Assembly: GCA_041675285.1 (NCBI GenBank)
Contig: JBAYTZ010000004.1
Coordinates: forward strand, 62,001-126,000
Length of the DNA: 64,000 nucleotides
From: Candidatus Delongbacteria bacterium
GTDB lineage: Bacteria; CAIWAD01
Direction of reading: 5' to 3'
Positions 24,513-33,889 of the stretch are shown in pieces. Numbering within the stretch: the stretch's first letter is position 1; each line of letters starts with the position of its first letter. A model generated the notes under the pieces. It was not told where the DNA came from. It saw only the letters and a program-made list of their open reading frames with translations, and made no database searches. The position numbers and the translations under genes are program-made.

Positions 24513-25533
24513 AAAACCCGGAGCCTGGCTGGCCGGGGGCGTCCTGGCCCTGTTGCTGCTCGGAGCGGCAACCACGGACGCCGCCCCACGCCCGGCGGAC
24601 TCCGAGAACTGCGAACTCTGCCACGGACTGCCCCTGTTGTCGCGCATGGACGACCAGGGAAATCTGCGGCTCTTCGAGGTCAGCGCGGAGACGGTGCTGC
24701 ACTCCTCCCACAAGGGGATCAGCTGCCGGGACTGCCACGTCGACATCGAGGCCTTTCCGCATCCGGCCGTGGTGCAGAAGGTGGACTGCGGCAAGACCTG
24801 CCACGTCAACCGGCCCTTCGAACTGACGGTCTTCTCCCACCGCACCGAGGTGGAGGCCCACGGCCTGGGCGTGCACGGCTTCAGCGCGGAGGATGACGCG
24901 GAGACCAACGCGGCCAAGCCCACCTGCAAGTACTGTCACGGCAGCCACCTGATGGCCGAGCCCTCCCTGCGCGTGCAGGAACAGGCCGAACACTGCGCCA
25001 ACTGCCACGACGGCAACTCGCTCGAGGGCGTGATCGAACACGTGGACCGCCACACGTCCCACCGCAGCGCGGACAATTCGCTGGACATCGTGCGGCTCTG
25101 CGCCAGCTGCCACGGCGACGCCACGCTGATGCAGAGCGTCAACCTCAGCAGCACGCAGGTGGAGGGCTTCCAGCACCACTTCCACGGCAAGGCCATGCGC
25201 CGGGGCCTGGACGGCGTGGCCAACTGCGCGGACTGCCACAACAGCCACATGATCCTCGCCCAGGACGACCCCGCATCCACGCTCTCCACGGCCAACATCC
25301 GCCAGACCTGCGGCACCACGGGCTGCCACCAGAACCCCAGCCTGGAGTTCGCGCGCTCGGCCATCCACTCCAAGCCAAGCATGCAGGGGAATCCGGTGGT
25401 CTACGCCGTGACCTGGGGCTTCATCCTGCTCACCGCCATCACCATGGCCTTCCTGTTCAGCCACATCCTGCTGGACTTCGGACGCTGGGTGCACGGGCGC
25501 GTCACCCGGGGAGGGCGCCATGAGGACCAGTGA
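24493..25533 (+). CDS. Octaheme cytochrome c with C-terminal membrane anchor (cytochrome bc-type quinol oxidase module)
   Basis: A 346-residue exported cytochrome (signal WLAGGVLALLLLGAATTDA). Heme sites in order are CELCH, CRDCH, CX3CH (CGKTCH), CKYCH, CANCH, CASCH, CADCH and CX4CH (CGTTGCH), so eight. A C-terminal helix (VVYAVTWGFILLTAITMAFLFSHILL) anchors it to the inner membrane with hemes outside. The following gene encodes its cytochrome b partner; such c/b pairs resemble Cbc-type quinol:cytochrome oxidoreductases of Geobacter (comparison from general knowledge). Module 1 of the fused protein at 27108-29708 has the same eight-site order, so the two are paralogues. It overlaps the preceding and following genes. 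Confidence 0.9.
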   Translation: MPVTICRKPGAWLAGGVLALLLLGAATTDAAPRPADSENCELCHGLPLLSRMDDQGNLRLFEVSAETVLHSSHKGISCRDCHVDIEAFPHPAVVQKVDCGKTCHVNRPFELTVFSHRTEVEAHGLGVHGFSAEDDAETNAAKPTCKYCHGSHLMAEPSLRVQEQAEHCANCHDGNSLEGVIEHVDRHTSHRSADNSLDIVRLCASCHGDATLMQSVNLSSTQVEGFQHHFHGKAMRRGLDGVANCADCHNSHMILAQDDPASTLSTANIRQTCGTTGCHQNPSLEFARSAIHSKPSMQGNPVVYAVTWGFILLTAITMAFLFSHILLDFGRWVHGRVTRGGRHEDQ

Positions 25534-26308
25534 CCGCATCCGGATCGTGGGCGATCAGCGCCAGTACGTGCGCTTCTCGCTCAGCCAGCGCCTGCAGCAC
25601 GTCTTCATGTTCGTGCCCTTCATCGTCCTGGTGCTGACGGGCTTCCCCATCAAGTTCCCGGACAACGCCTTCTGGGCGCGCAGCGTGGACCTGTTCGGCG
25701 GCATCCAGACCATCCGCTCCGTCCACCGCATTGCCGCGGTGGTGATGATCGCCGACTTCTGCATCCACGTGCTCTATGTGTTGTTCAACGTGGTGCGCAA
25801 CCGCACGCCGCTGGCGCGCATGCACCTGCTGCCGAACCTGCAGGACGCGCGGGACATCCGGGACAACCTGCGCTACTTCCTGTTCATGACGGACGAGCGT
25901 CCACGTTTCCACCGCTTCTCCTACATCGAGAAATTCGACTACTGGGCGGTGTTCTGGGGCATGTTCATCATGGCGGGCAGCGGCCTGATCCTCTGGTACC
26001 CGGAGGCGGCGGGGCGCTTCATCTCGGCCGAGCTGATCCAGATCGCCTACGTGGCGCACAGCGACGAGGCCCTGCTGGCTTTCCTGGCCATCGTGATCTG
26101 GCACTTCTACAACGTGCACTTCAACCCGCGGGTCTGGCCCGCCAACAAGGTGTGGTACAAGGGCACGCTGACGGAGGAGGAAATGCTGCACGAGCATCCC
26201 CGTGAACTGGAGGAGATCCTGGAGCAGCTGAAGCGCGGCCGCCCCCGGCGGCGCGAGGACGCGGAGGCGGAACAGGGGCCGACGGACGGCCAGGGCGGGC
26301 GCGCATGA
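25520..26308 (+). CDS. Cytochrome b membrane subunit (quinol oxidoreductase)
   Basis: A 262-residue four-helix membrane protein of the cytochrome b561/FdnI-like type: helices RLQHVFMFVPFIVLVLTGFP, SVHRIAAVVMIADFCIHVLY, YWAVFWGMFIMAGSGLILW and ALLAFLAIVIWHFYNVHF. Histidines in helices 1, 2 and 4 (LQH, SVHR, IHVLY, WHFYNVHF) are placed for two b hemes. The C-terminal tail is charged and cytoplasmic. It should oxidise menaquinol and pass electrons to the anchored cytochromes c on either side. Overlaps both neighbours (14 and 4 bases). The middle part of the fused protein at 27108 is a paralogue (e.g. WHFWNVHWKPARWP against WHFYNVHFNPRVWP). Confidence 0.9.
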   Translation: MRTSDRIRIVGDQRQYVRFSLSQRLQHVFMFVPFIVLVLTGFPIKFPDNAFWARSVDLFGGIQTIRSVHRIAAVVMIADFCIHVLYVLFNVVRNRTPLARMHLLPNLQDARDIRDNLRYFLFMTDERPRFHRFSYIEKFDYWAVFWGMFIMAGSGLILWYPEAAGRFISAELIQIAYVAHSDEALLAFLAIVIWHFYNVHFNPRVWPANKVWYKGTLTEEEMLHEHPRELEEILEQLKRGRPRRREDAEAEQGPTDGQGGRA

Positions 26309-27108
26309 ACGGCAAAACCCTCATCCGCGTGGTCTACGGACTGGTCATGCTGGCGGTGGGCAGCACCATCGCCGTGCTGCTGGTCCGCTGGACCAACACG
26401 CCCCACAAGCCCCACGTGGAGGCCGTCGAAGGCAAGCGCGTCTTCGCCGACCACATCCGCCACCTGGAGACTTGGTTCGAGGACTACCGCAACCAGGAGC
26501 AGCACTATCACGGCGTCCAGCTCCACGGGCTGCTGCCGCTGGGCCAGCAGGAGGCCTGTCTGACCTGTCACACGCTGTTTCCCCACGACAAGGACCCCAA
26601 GCGCCGGGCCTTCTACAACCAGCACTCGCACTTCCTGAGCTGCCTGGCCTGCCACCTGGACGACGAGAACCGCAGCCGGACCCGGCTGGAATGGACGGAT
26701 TTCGGCGTGAAGAACAGCGTCACGGCCCAGGGCCCCTACGGCCTCGAGCGGCTGGAGAACGGCGGGCTGACGGGCAAGGGGAACTACATCCAGCGCATCG
26801 TGCCCGTCCAGGACTTGTCCGGGCGGCGCACGCTGATGTTCACGCCCTACGACGACCAGCGCTACAAGGAATTCCGCGCCGACGCGGTGGGCGGCCTGGA
26901 GATCGACGAGGCCCAGTTCCGCGAATTCGCCGAGGACCACGTGGGCGACAAGCCGCTGGCCTGCCTGTCCTGTCACACGCCCGAGGCGACCTTCCCCTGG
27001 GCCACGCTGGGCTTCAGCCAGGCCCGCATCCACGAGCTGACCCATTCCGCCGCCGTGGGCATGGTGGAGAACTACGAGCCCTTCCACTTCCCGATCCTGG
27101 AGGACTGA
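26305..27108 (+). CDS. Membrane-anchored triheme cytochrome c
   Basis: A 267-residue protein with one N-terminal transmembrane helix (VVYGLVMLAVGSTIAVLLVRW) and three CXXCH sites (CLTCH, CLACH and CLSCH), spread widely through the periplasmic part. Extra histidines (QHYHGVQLHG, HSH) are candidate distal ligands. It overlaps the cytochrome b gene by ATGA and ends in the TGATG overlap with the next gene. It corresponds to the C-terminal module of the fused paralogue at 27108 (CLLCH, CEACH and CNECH after one helix). Likely the third subunit of the inner-membrane quinol-oxidising complex. I do not recognise a named family. Confidence 0.85.
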   Translation: MNGKTLIRVVYGLVMLAVGSTIAVLLVRWTNTPHKPHVEAVEGKRVFADHIRHLETWFEDYRNQEQHYHGVQLHGLLPLGQQEACLTCHTLFPHDKDPKRRAFYNQHSHFLSCLACHLDDENRSRTRLEWTDFGVKNSVTAQGPYGLERLENGGLTGKGNYIQRIVPVQDLSGRRTLMFTPYDDQRYKEFRADAVGGLEIDEAQFREFAEDHVGDKPLACLSCHTPEATFPWATLGFSQARIHELTHSAAVGMVENYEPFHFPILED

Positions 27109-29708
27109 TGCGCCGCGCGCTCATCCCGTTCCTGAGCCTGTTCCTAAGCGTGAGCTTAGGCCTGCTCCTGGCCCTGTCCACGGCGTCCCGCGCCCAGGAC
27201 ACGAGCTTCGACCCGGAGAACTGCCTGTTCTGCCACGGCAAGCCCTGGATGGCGGTTTCGGACTCCGCGGGGGTCCGCAACTTCCACATCGACGAGGGGG
27301 TCTACAAGGAATCCGTCCACGGGCGCTTTGCCTGCCGGCAGTGTCACACGGACGTGGACCAGGTCCCGCACCGCGCGCCGGTGGCGAAGGTCAACTGCGC
27401 CGTGGCCTGCCACGTGATCGACCCCTACACGGGCAAGGACTACAGCCACTTCAAAATGGCCCAGGATCTGGCCGCCTCCGTGCACGGCAAGACGGGGCAC
27501 GGGGCCTACGACCACCGCAAGCCCACCTGCAAGGACTGCCACTTCAACTCCGTCTACTGGCAGGAGCTGCCGGTGGAAATGGAGCGCGCCAAGGCCAAGT
27601 GCAAGACCTGCCACGAGAACTACAACGAGCTGGACAAGGACTTCAAGCACCTGGCGCTGCACATCAGCGAGGACGAGTACTGGCGTCACCAGCAGAACTT
27701 CGAGGCCTGCATCCGCTGTCACACGGACAACAAGCTGGTGTCGGACAGCCTGGAGGCCCTGCTGATCGACGGCACGATGGTCTCGAGCTTCCTGGAGTCC
27801 TTCCACGGCCGCGGTTTCAATTTCGGCGACAAGCGCAGCCCCGTCTGCGCGGACTGCCACGGCCACCACGGCATCCTCAGCCACGAGGACCCCAATTCCA
27901 TGATCAACCCGGCCAACCTGCAGAAGACCTGCAGCACGACGGGTTGCCACGATGGAGCCACTGCGGCCTTTGCCACGGCGGGCTCCATGCACAACCTCTA
28001 CCAGGGCGTGAAGGTCTCGATCCTCGTCTGGGTGAAGCGCGTCTACATCTGGATCATCCTACTGACCCTGGGTGGGATGATGCTCCACAACCTGCTGGAT
28101 TACATCGCCTGGCGCCGGCACCGCAAGGCCCACGCCGCGGCGCATCACGAGCCGGCGGAAGGCGTCGTGCCGCGGGTGTTCAAGCGGCTCACGCCGGCGG
28201 AGCGCATCTCCCACGTGATCATGTTCGTCAGCTTCACCATGCTGGCCCTGACCGGCGTGATGCTGTGGATTCCGCCGGAGCGCTTCGGCACCCTGACGCA
28301 GTGGGCTTACTTCATGCCGGTGCGCGACTGGAGCCACCGCGTGGCGGCCATCCTGCTCACGCTGGTCTCCTTCTACCACTTGTTCTACGCCGTGTTCACC
28401 CGGCGCGGTCGGGCTCTGATGCTGGCCATGTTGCCCGCGCCGTCGGACATCAAGCTCTTCCTGCACAACTTCGCCTTCATGCTGGGCAGGCGGAAGGATC
28501 GTCCCGCCTTCGGCTTCTTCAACTACGGCGAGAAAATGGAGTACTGGGCCTTCGCCTGGGGCTCCGTGGTGATGACCGGAACGGGCATCATCCTCTGGTT
28601 CGAGCACCTGGGCTCCAAGTTCGTGGTGGACCTGGCCCGCCTGGTGCACTCGCTGGAGGCGATCCTGGCCGTGGCGGCCATCGTGGTCTGGCACTTCTGG
28701 AACGTCCATTGGAAGCCCGCCCGCTGGCCCATGAGCGAGATCTGGATCGACGGCAAGATGGGCGAAGAGGACATGGAGGAAGAGCACGGCGCCCTGATGC
28801 AGGAGGGCGCGCTGGAGAAGTTCGGCCCCATCCTGCTGCAGGAGGTGACCGGGCGCAAGCGGGACCGCCGCCAGACGCGCAAGGTGCTGGCGCGCACGCT
28901 GGGCTGGACCTTCCTGGTGCTGACCATCGGCACCTGCGCGGCGATGGTCTGGTCCTTCCGGCTCTACCTGGGGCTGGACAGCAAGCCGGATCCCGACTCC
29001 GTCATCAACCAGTGGTGCAAGCGCCCGCTGGCCGACAAGGAGGCCGCGTTGGCCGATCCCAGCTATCCGCTGCGGGTGGCCCACGAGGACGTGGATTGGC
29101 GGCACCGGCGCTTCCACGATTCCGTGCCGGTGGTGGAGGTGGACAGCACCCTGCGCCAGAGCGAGTGCCTGCTCTGCCACTCCATGCTGCCGCACCAGGT
29201 GAACGTCAAGACGCGGGCCTACCTGAACCTGCACAGCCGCTTCATGACCTGCGAGGCCTGCCACGCCAAGCCCGAGCAGCGCGGCACGGCCAACTGGGCC
29301 TGGCTGGACCTGCGCATGGCCGCGGAGGGCGAGCCCGCCACGCCCTACAAGCTGCTGGCCCAGCCCGCCGAGACGGGCCTGGACAACTTCACCAGCCTGC
29401 TGGGGCTGAAGGTGGACGGAGCGCCGCTCTACGCCGACCTGGAGAGTGAGCGGGCCCGGGAATACCGCACGAACTCGGCCCCCATGACCCAGGCCCGCAT
29501 GAAGGACACCAAGGACCGCTTCCATGACCGCATCCAATCCGGTGCGGGCAGCGGCGCCCAATGCAACGAGTGCCACGTGGCCGAGGGCGGCCTGCTGGAC
29601 TTCAAGGCCGTGGGCTTCGACGAGGAGCGGATCCGTCAACTGCGCAGCAATGCCATAACCGCGAGTGTGACCGACAATGAAGTCTTCTATCTGCCGCCGG
29701 CCTATTGA
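27108..29708 (+). CDS. Natural fusion: octaheme c + cytochrome b + triheme c
   Basis: An 866-residue protein whose three parts match the three preceding genes in order. Residues 1-340: signal peptide, eight heme sites (CLFCH, CRQCH, CX3CH, CKDCH, CKTCH, CIRCH, CADCH and CX4CH), then an anchoring helix (VYIWIILLTLGGMMLHNLL). Residues ~355-590: a four-helix cytochrome b (ERISHVIMFVSFTMLALTG ... WHFWNVHWKPARWP). Residues ~620-866: one helix (LGWTFLVLTIGTCAAMVWSF) and three CXXCH (CLLCH, CEACH and CNECH). The whole is a single-chain quinol:cytochrome oxidoreductase with 11 c hemes. It starts one base inside the previous stop (TGATG). It arose by duplication of the three-gene set followed by fusion (inference), and may work at a different potential from the unfused set. 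Confidence 0.93.
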   Translation: MRRALIPFLSLFLSVSLGLLLALSTASRAQDTSFDPENCLFCHGKPWMAVSDSAGVRNFHIDEGVYKESVHGRFACRQCHTDVDQVPHRAPVAKVNCAVACHVIDPYTGKDYSHFKMAQDLAASVHGKTGHGAYDHRKPTCKDCHFNSVYWQELPVEMERAKAKCKTCHENYNELDKDFKHLALHISEDEYWRHQQNFEACIRCHTDNKLVSDSLEALLIDGTMVSSFLESFHGRGFNFGDKRSPVCADCHGHHGILSHEDPNSMINPANLQKTCSTTGCHDGATAAFATAGSMHNLYQGVKVSILVWVKRVYIWIILLTLGGMMLHNLLDYIAWRRHRKAHAAAHHEPAEGVVPRVFKRLTPAERISHVIMFVSFTMLALTGVMLWIPPERFGTLTQWAYFMPVRDWSHRVAAILLTLVSFYHLFYAVFTRRGRALMLAMLPAPSDIKLFLHNFAFMLGRRKDRPAFGFFNYGEKMEYWAFAWGSVVMTGTGIILWFEHLGSKFVVDLARLVHSLEAILAVAAIVVWHFWNVHWKPARWPMSEIWIDGKMGEEDMEEEHGALMQEGALEKFGPILLQEVTGRKRDRRQTRKVLARTLGWTFLVLTIGTCAAMVWSFRLYLGLDSKPDPDSVINQWCKRPLADKEAALADPSYPLRVAHEDVDWRHRRFHDSVPVVEVDSTLRQSECLLCHSMLPHQVNVKTRAYLNLHSRFMTCEACHAKPEQRGTANWAWLDLRMAAEGEPATPYKLLAQPAETGLDNFTSLLGLKVDGAPLYADLESERAREYRTNSAPMTQARMKDTKDRFHDRIQSGAGSGAQCNECHVAEGGLLDFKAVGFDEERIRQLRSNAITASVTDNEVFYLPPAY

Positions 29709-30627
29709 TCGGCTGACGGCCGCCTGCTGCGTCCTGGCGCTGCTGTTGTCCCTGGCCCTGCCGGGCCGGACCGCGGAGGTGCGCATCCTGCAGGAGGTGG
29801 CCGCGGGGACGAACTTCCCCACGGATCTGGCCACGGACGCCAAGTCCAACGCCTACGTGGTGGACGGACTGAACAAGCGCATCGTGGTGATCAGCCCGCA
29901 GGGCCAGCTGCTGCGCGAGATCCGCCATCCGGGCTTCGTCAATCCGGTGGGCAACGACATCTGGCAGGACCGGCTCTACGTCAGCGATCCGGAGGCCGGC
30001 AGCATCTTCGTCACCACGCTGGACGGCCGGCCGCTGGATTCCATCCAGCTGCCGGGGAACTGCGACCCCGTGGACGTGCTGGCGCTGGAGGACAAGCTGG
30101 TGGTCAGCGACAACGACAACCACCGGCTGCTGCTCATCTCCTACGACGGCGCCCTGCTGCAGGTGATCGGGCGCGGAGGCGCGGACATCCGTCCCATGCG
30201 CCGGATGGCGGGCATGACGCTGCCCGACGGCCGGCCGGGCGAGCGCGTGGAGGAGTTCAAGTTCCCGGGCATCCTGGCCCGCCACCTGAACGGCTTCATG
30301 GTGATCGACGTGCTGGGCGGCCGCATCCAGGCCTACACGCGGCTGGGGAATTTCGACCGGATGGTGGGCAGCTTCGGGACGGACGGCGAACGACTCTACC
30401 GCCCCAAGGGCGCCTGCGCCTGCTGGAACGGCAAGGGCCTGCTGATCACGGACAGCTACCTGGGCATGGTGCACACCTATGACGAGTACGCCCAGAGCCA
30501 GGGCATGCTGCAGCTGAAGGGCAAGCCCTGGCGGATGGAGGGACCGACGGCCATCGCCTGCTGCGGCAGTTCATGGTGGGTGGTGGACAGCCGGGCCAGC
30601 CGGATCATCCGCTTCGACATTCCCTGA
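29677..30627 (+). CDS. Exported NHL-repeat beta-propeller protein
   Basis: A 316-residue periplasmic protein with a signal peptide (LTAACCVLALLLSLALPGRTA) and about six NHL-type blades: NAYVVDGLNKRIVVISPQGQ, DRLYVSDPEAGSIFVTTLDG, DKLVVSDNDNHRLLLISYDG, NGFMVIDVLGGRIQAYTRLG and KGLLITDSYLGMVHTYDEY are the clearest. NHL proteins are frequent companions of multiheme cytochrome/porin clusters; a scaffold or assembly role is inferred. The first 32 bases overlap the end of the fused cytochrome gene. A second, lipid-anchored NHL protein lies at 32873. Confidence 0.88.
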   Translation: MKSSICRRPIDRLTAACCVLALLLSLALPGRTAEVRILQEVAAGTNFPTDLATDAKSNAYVVDGLNKRIVVISPQGQLLREIRHPGFVNPVGNDIWQDRLYVSDPEAGSIFVTTLDGRPLDSIQLPGNCDPVDVLALEDKLVVSDNDNHRLLLISYDGALLQVIGRGGADIRPMRRMAGMTLPDGRPGERVEEFKFPGILARHLNGFMVIDVLGGRIQAYTRLGNFDRMVGSFGTDGERLYRPKGACACWNGKGLLITDSYLGMVHTYDEYAQSQGMLQLKGKPWRMEGPTAIACCGSSWWVVDSRASRIIRFDIP

Positions 30628-30668
30628 TGGAGACCCGGCGTGGGAAGTCACTGTTGAAAAAGGAACGG

Positions 30669-32876
30669 ATGCACATGGCACCCCAACCGCGCAGGTCGGC
30701 GTTGTCTCACGGCCGGGCCACCGCCCGGCTCGCGGGCATCGGTCTGGCCGCGCTGTCCCTGCTGCTGGCCGCCGCACCCGCGGGCGCCCAGCTGAGGATG
30801 GACCGCTCCAAGGAATGCGTGATCTGCCACGTGGAGTGGGGCGAGGGCTACGAGAAGATGGCCCCGCTGCTGCCCCCGGTGGATCACCCGATCCTCATCG
30901 ACGGGCGGGAGGCCCGGGTGGCCACCCAGGACATGTGCTGGTCCTGCCACGACGGGTACGTGGGCGATTCCCGCAGCCACTTCGGGAAGAACGATCCGCA
31001 CTCCAAGAAGCCCTCCAATCCCCACGCCGTGGCGGCCAGCGGGTTGCCGCGGGACATGAAGGGCGAGATCTACTGCGGAACCTGCCACACGCCGCACATG
31101 AACAAGATGGAGCGTGAGTTCCTCTACGTGCCCTTCCTGCGCAACGAGACCGAGAACTCGGCGCTCTGCCTGCAGTGCCACGCCGATCACGCGCGGCGCA
31201 ACACGGACCACCCGATCCACGCGCGGCTGGAGTCGGCCCTGCCGGACACACTGGCGGGACGGCACGTCTCCGCGACCCAGGTGGAGTGCCTCAGCTGCCA
31301 CCGCATGCACGACCAGAAGTCGGTCAAGCTGATGGAGAACGGCGACCGCACCCAGCTCTGCAAGAGCTGCCACGAGTCGAGTTTCTCGATCCTGCAGAGC
31401 GACCACCATCTGGCGCTGGAGCACGCGGATCTGGTCATCGGGGATGGCAAGCGCACAGCGGGCAAAAGCGACGCCTGCGCCTCGTGTCACGTGAGCCACG
31501 GCGGCAAGGGCCCATCCATGTGGGCCTGGCCGCTGCCCAACGGCCGCGCGGCGGACCCGGTGGCATCCGGTGTGGACGCCCGCTGCCTGAGCTGCCACCA
31601 GGACAAGGGCGTGGCCTCCGCCAAGACCTGGGTGGGCCACGGCCATCCGCTGGACAAGCCCGTCAAGGCCCAGGGCGTCGCGCTTCCGCTCTTCGGCGCG
31701 CAGCGCATGAGCTGCACCACGTGTCACGACCCGCACCGCTGGAGCCCCATGGCCGACCGGCTACCCGGCGCGGGCAACGAGGAGGGGGACGCCCTCTCCA
31801 GCTTCCTGCGGCTGCCGGACGACGAGAACGGCCGCCTCTGCGTCAACTGCCATCGCGACGAGTCCCAGACCCTGGTGTCCGACCACAATTCCTTCAACTG
31901 GAAGGAGCCCAGCCGCGGCCAGTGCACGTCCTGCCACAACACGCACGAGAAGGCGGCCTTCTCCGACGGCCACTCCCAGGGCGGCGTCTCTGAATTCACG
32001 AGCCTTTGCCTCTCCTGCCACGAGGGTCATGGCCGGCACGGGGCCACGCCGCTGGGCGAGCATGGCCATCCGCTGTCCGTCAAACTGAAGGCGGAGGACG
32101 GCCTGCCGGGATTCCGGGCGGACAACCTGCGCACCTGGAAGCCGGGCGCCGAGGCGCCGGCGGGCGTCGACCTGCTGGTGGGCTGCGAATCCTGCCACGA
32201 GCCGCATCACTGGCGGCCGGCCGGGGCGCCCTCCTGGACGGGACCTGACGCCCGGGGCGACGACGCTTCGAGTTTCCTGCGCCTGGACAACACCGGGGCC
32301 CAACTCTGCACCGCGTGTCACAAGCAGGAGGCCCACGTGTTGGGCTCCGGCCACGACCTGGGCGAGCGCCAGCCCAACCAGAGCGCCTGCCGGGCCTGCC
32401 ACACCACGCACCACGCGGTCTCCGACTGGGCGATCATCGCCAGCAGCCTGACCGACGCCCAGATGGACAGCGTCACCCGCGGCTTCCCCGAGACCGCCCT
32501 GGAGCGGAACCCGGAGAACTGGTCGCCCGGGGCCCGCCACTGCCTCTCCTGCCATCGCGAGCAGGGCACGGCCACGCGCATTCCCGAGGCCTGGGGACAT
32601 CCCCAGAAGTACCTGACGGTGGACGGTCCCTGGCGGCCGGACGGCCGCAGCATGCCGCTCTTCGACAACCAGGCCCGGGCCCTGGGGCCGGTGGGTCACG
32701 TGGACTGCACCAGCTGTCACAACCCGCACGTGGCGCAGCCGCCCACGGGCGGCGAATCCTCGCCGGACTTTCTACGGCAGGAGACCAGTGAGGCGGTGTG
32801 TTCGGATTGCCACGGCGACAAGGCCCTCTGGAAGCATCGGTACTATCACCTGAGCGACAAGCGGATTCTGCCATGA
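30669..32876 (+). CDS. 18-heme c-type cytochrome, periplasmic/outer-membrane conduit
   Basis: A 735-residue exported cytochrome with 18 CXXCH sites and no variants: CVICH, CWSCH, CGTCH, CLQCH, CLSCH, CKSCH, CASCH, CLSCH, CTTCH, CVNCH, CTSCH, CLSCH, CESCH, CTACH, CRACH, CLSCH, CTSCH and CSDCH. Several are followed by xPH or xxH (TPH, DPH, EPH, NPH), the doubled CXXCH-xxH motif of DmsE/MtrA-like and NrfH-like proteins. Signal peptide: RLAGIGLAALSLLLAAAPAGA. I start at ATG 30669, five bases after AAGGA; an in-frame ATG at 30627 overlapping the upstream stop is the alternative. Size and position before the barrel gene suggest the heme wire threaded through the porin. Confidence 0.92.
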   Translation: MHMAPQPRRSALSHGRATARLAGIGLAALSLLLAAAPAGAQLRMDRSKECVICHVEWGEGYEKMAPLLPPVDHPILIDGREARVATQDMCWSCHDGYVGDSRSHFGKNDPHSKKPSNPHAVAASGLPRDMKGEIYCGTCHTPHMNKMEREFLYVPFLRNETENSALCLQCHADHARRNTDHPIHARLESALPDTLAGRHVSATQVECLSCHRMHDQKSVKLMENGDRTQLCKSCHESSFSILQSDHHLALEHADLVIGDGKRTAGKSDACASCHVSHGGKGPSMWAWPLPNGRAADPVASGVDARCLSCHQDKGVASAKTWVGHGHPLDKPVKAQGVALPLFGAQRMSCTTCHDPHRWSPMADRLPGAGNEEGDALSSFLRLPDDENGRLCVNCHRDESQTLVSDHNSFNWKEPSRGQCTSCHNTHEKAAFSDGHSQGGVSEFTSLCLSCHEGHGRHGATPLGEHGHPLSVKLKAEDGLPGFRADNLRTWKPGAEAPAGVDLLVGCESCHEPHHWRPAGAPSWTGPDARGDDASSFLRLDNTGAQLCTACHKQEAHVLGSGHDLGERQPNQSACRACHTTHHAVSDWAIIASSLTDAQMDSVTRGFPETALERNPENWSPGARHCLSCHREQGTATRIPEAWGHPQKYLTVDGPWRPDGRSMPLFDNQARALGPVGHVDCTSCHNPHVAQPPTGGESSPDFLRQETSEAVCSDCHGDKALWKHRYYHLSDKRILP

Positions 32877-33889
32877 ACGTCACCCGTCGCCTATTCCCAC
32901 TGCTTCTGCTCGCGCTGCTGGCCGGTTGCGCCACACTCGGCGAGCGCGCGGAACGGCCCCTGGTGGCCGCCGGAACGGACACGCTGCTCCTCCACGAGGG
33001 GGACCTGCTCACGCTCATCCGGCGGGATGGCGGAGCGGGCATCCGAACCCTGCGCGCCCTCACGGGTGGCTGCGACCTGGCCGCCGTGGGCCGTCCCAGC
33101 GACCTGGATGTGGACGCGGACGGCCGCGTGCTGGTCTGCGACGGCGATCTGTCGCAGGTGCTCCGGCTCAGCGTGGACGGCTGTTCGCCGCGGCCCTACG
33201 AAGTGTTCCAGATCCCCGAGTTCGCCACGCCCACGGGCGTCGAATCCTTTCCGGCGGGCATCGCCGTGGCCGACGCCGGCCGCGCCAAGGTCTTCCTGCT
33301 GGGGCAATCCTCCGGCCTGCTGAAGGGAGAATTGGCGGCGCCGGACGGCTGGAAGCGTCCCGGCCAGATGCATTGGGACGGCGAGTTCCTCTACGTCGCG
33401 GACGCGGGCCGGCACCTGGTGCAGGTCTTCGACGGCGCCGGCCGCTGGCTGCGCACCGTGGGTTCGGAAGGCACGGGGCCGGGCCAGTTCCTGCATCCCG
33501 TCGCCGTCTGCACCAGCCCGGACGGCCGGCTCTGGGTGCTGGACGCGCTCAACCACCGCGTGCAGGCCTTCACGCGCGACGGCCGGCCCGACGCCGCGTT
33601 CGGCGTCTACGACCACGCGCCGGGCGGCTTCATGTTTCCCAAGGGTCTGGCCTTCGACACCGACGGCAACCTCTACGTCAGCGACGCCGGGGTGAACCGC
33701 GTGCAGGTCTTCAGCCAGGGCGGCGCGCTGCTCTACTGGTTCGGGTCCACGGGCCGCTCCGACGAGGATTTCCTGCTGCCCAGCGCCATTTGCGCGGAGG
33801 GCAACCGCCTCTACATCGCCGACCAGTACAACCGACGCGTGCAGGTCTACCGCTATCTGCCCTATCTCTCCGCGGAGGTGACGCCATGA
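32873..33889 (+). CDS. NHL-repeat lipoprotein
   Basis: A 338-residue lipoprotein (FPLLLLALLAGC) with about six NHL blades, e.g. GRPSDLDVDADGRVLVCDG, GEFLYVADAGRHLVQVFDG, DGRLWVLDALNHRVQAFTRDG, DGNLYVSDAGVNRVQVFSQG and NRLYIADQYNRRVQVYRYLP. The repeats are more regular than in the first NHL protein of the cluster. It overlaps the 18-heme gene before it and the barrel gene after it by four bases each, so it is made with the conduit. NHL proteins beside porin-cytochrome conduits are of unknown function; stabilising the barrel or cytochrome assembly at the outer membrane is a reasonable guess. Confidence 0.9.
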   Translation: MNVTRRLFPLLLLALLAGCATLGERAERPLVAAGTDTLLLHEGDLLTLIRRDGGAGIRTLRALTGGCDLAAVGRPSDLDVDADGRVLVCDGDLSQVLRLSVDGCSPRPYEVFQIPEFATPTGVESFPAGIAVADAGRAKVFLLGQSSGLLKGELAAPDGWKRPGQMHWDGEFLYVADAGRHLVQVFDGAGRWLRTVGSEGTGPGQFLHPVAVCTSPDGRLWVLDALNHRVQAFTRDGRPDAAFGVYDHAPGGFMFPKGLAFDTDGNLYVSDAGVNRVQVFSQGGALLYWFGSTGRSDEDFLLPSAICAEGNRLYIADQYNRRVQVYRYLPYLSAEVTP

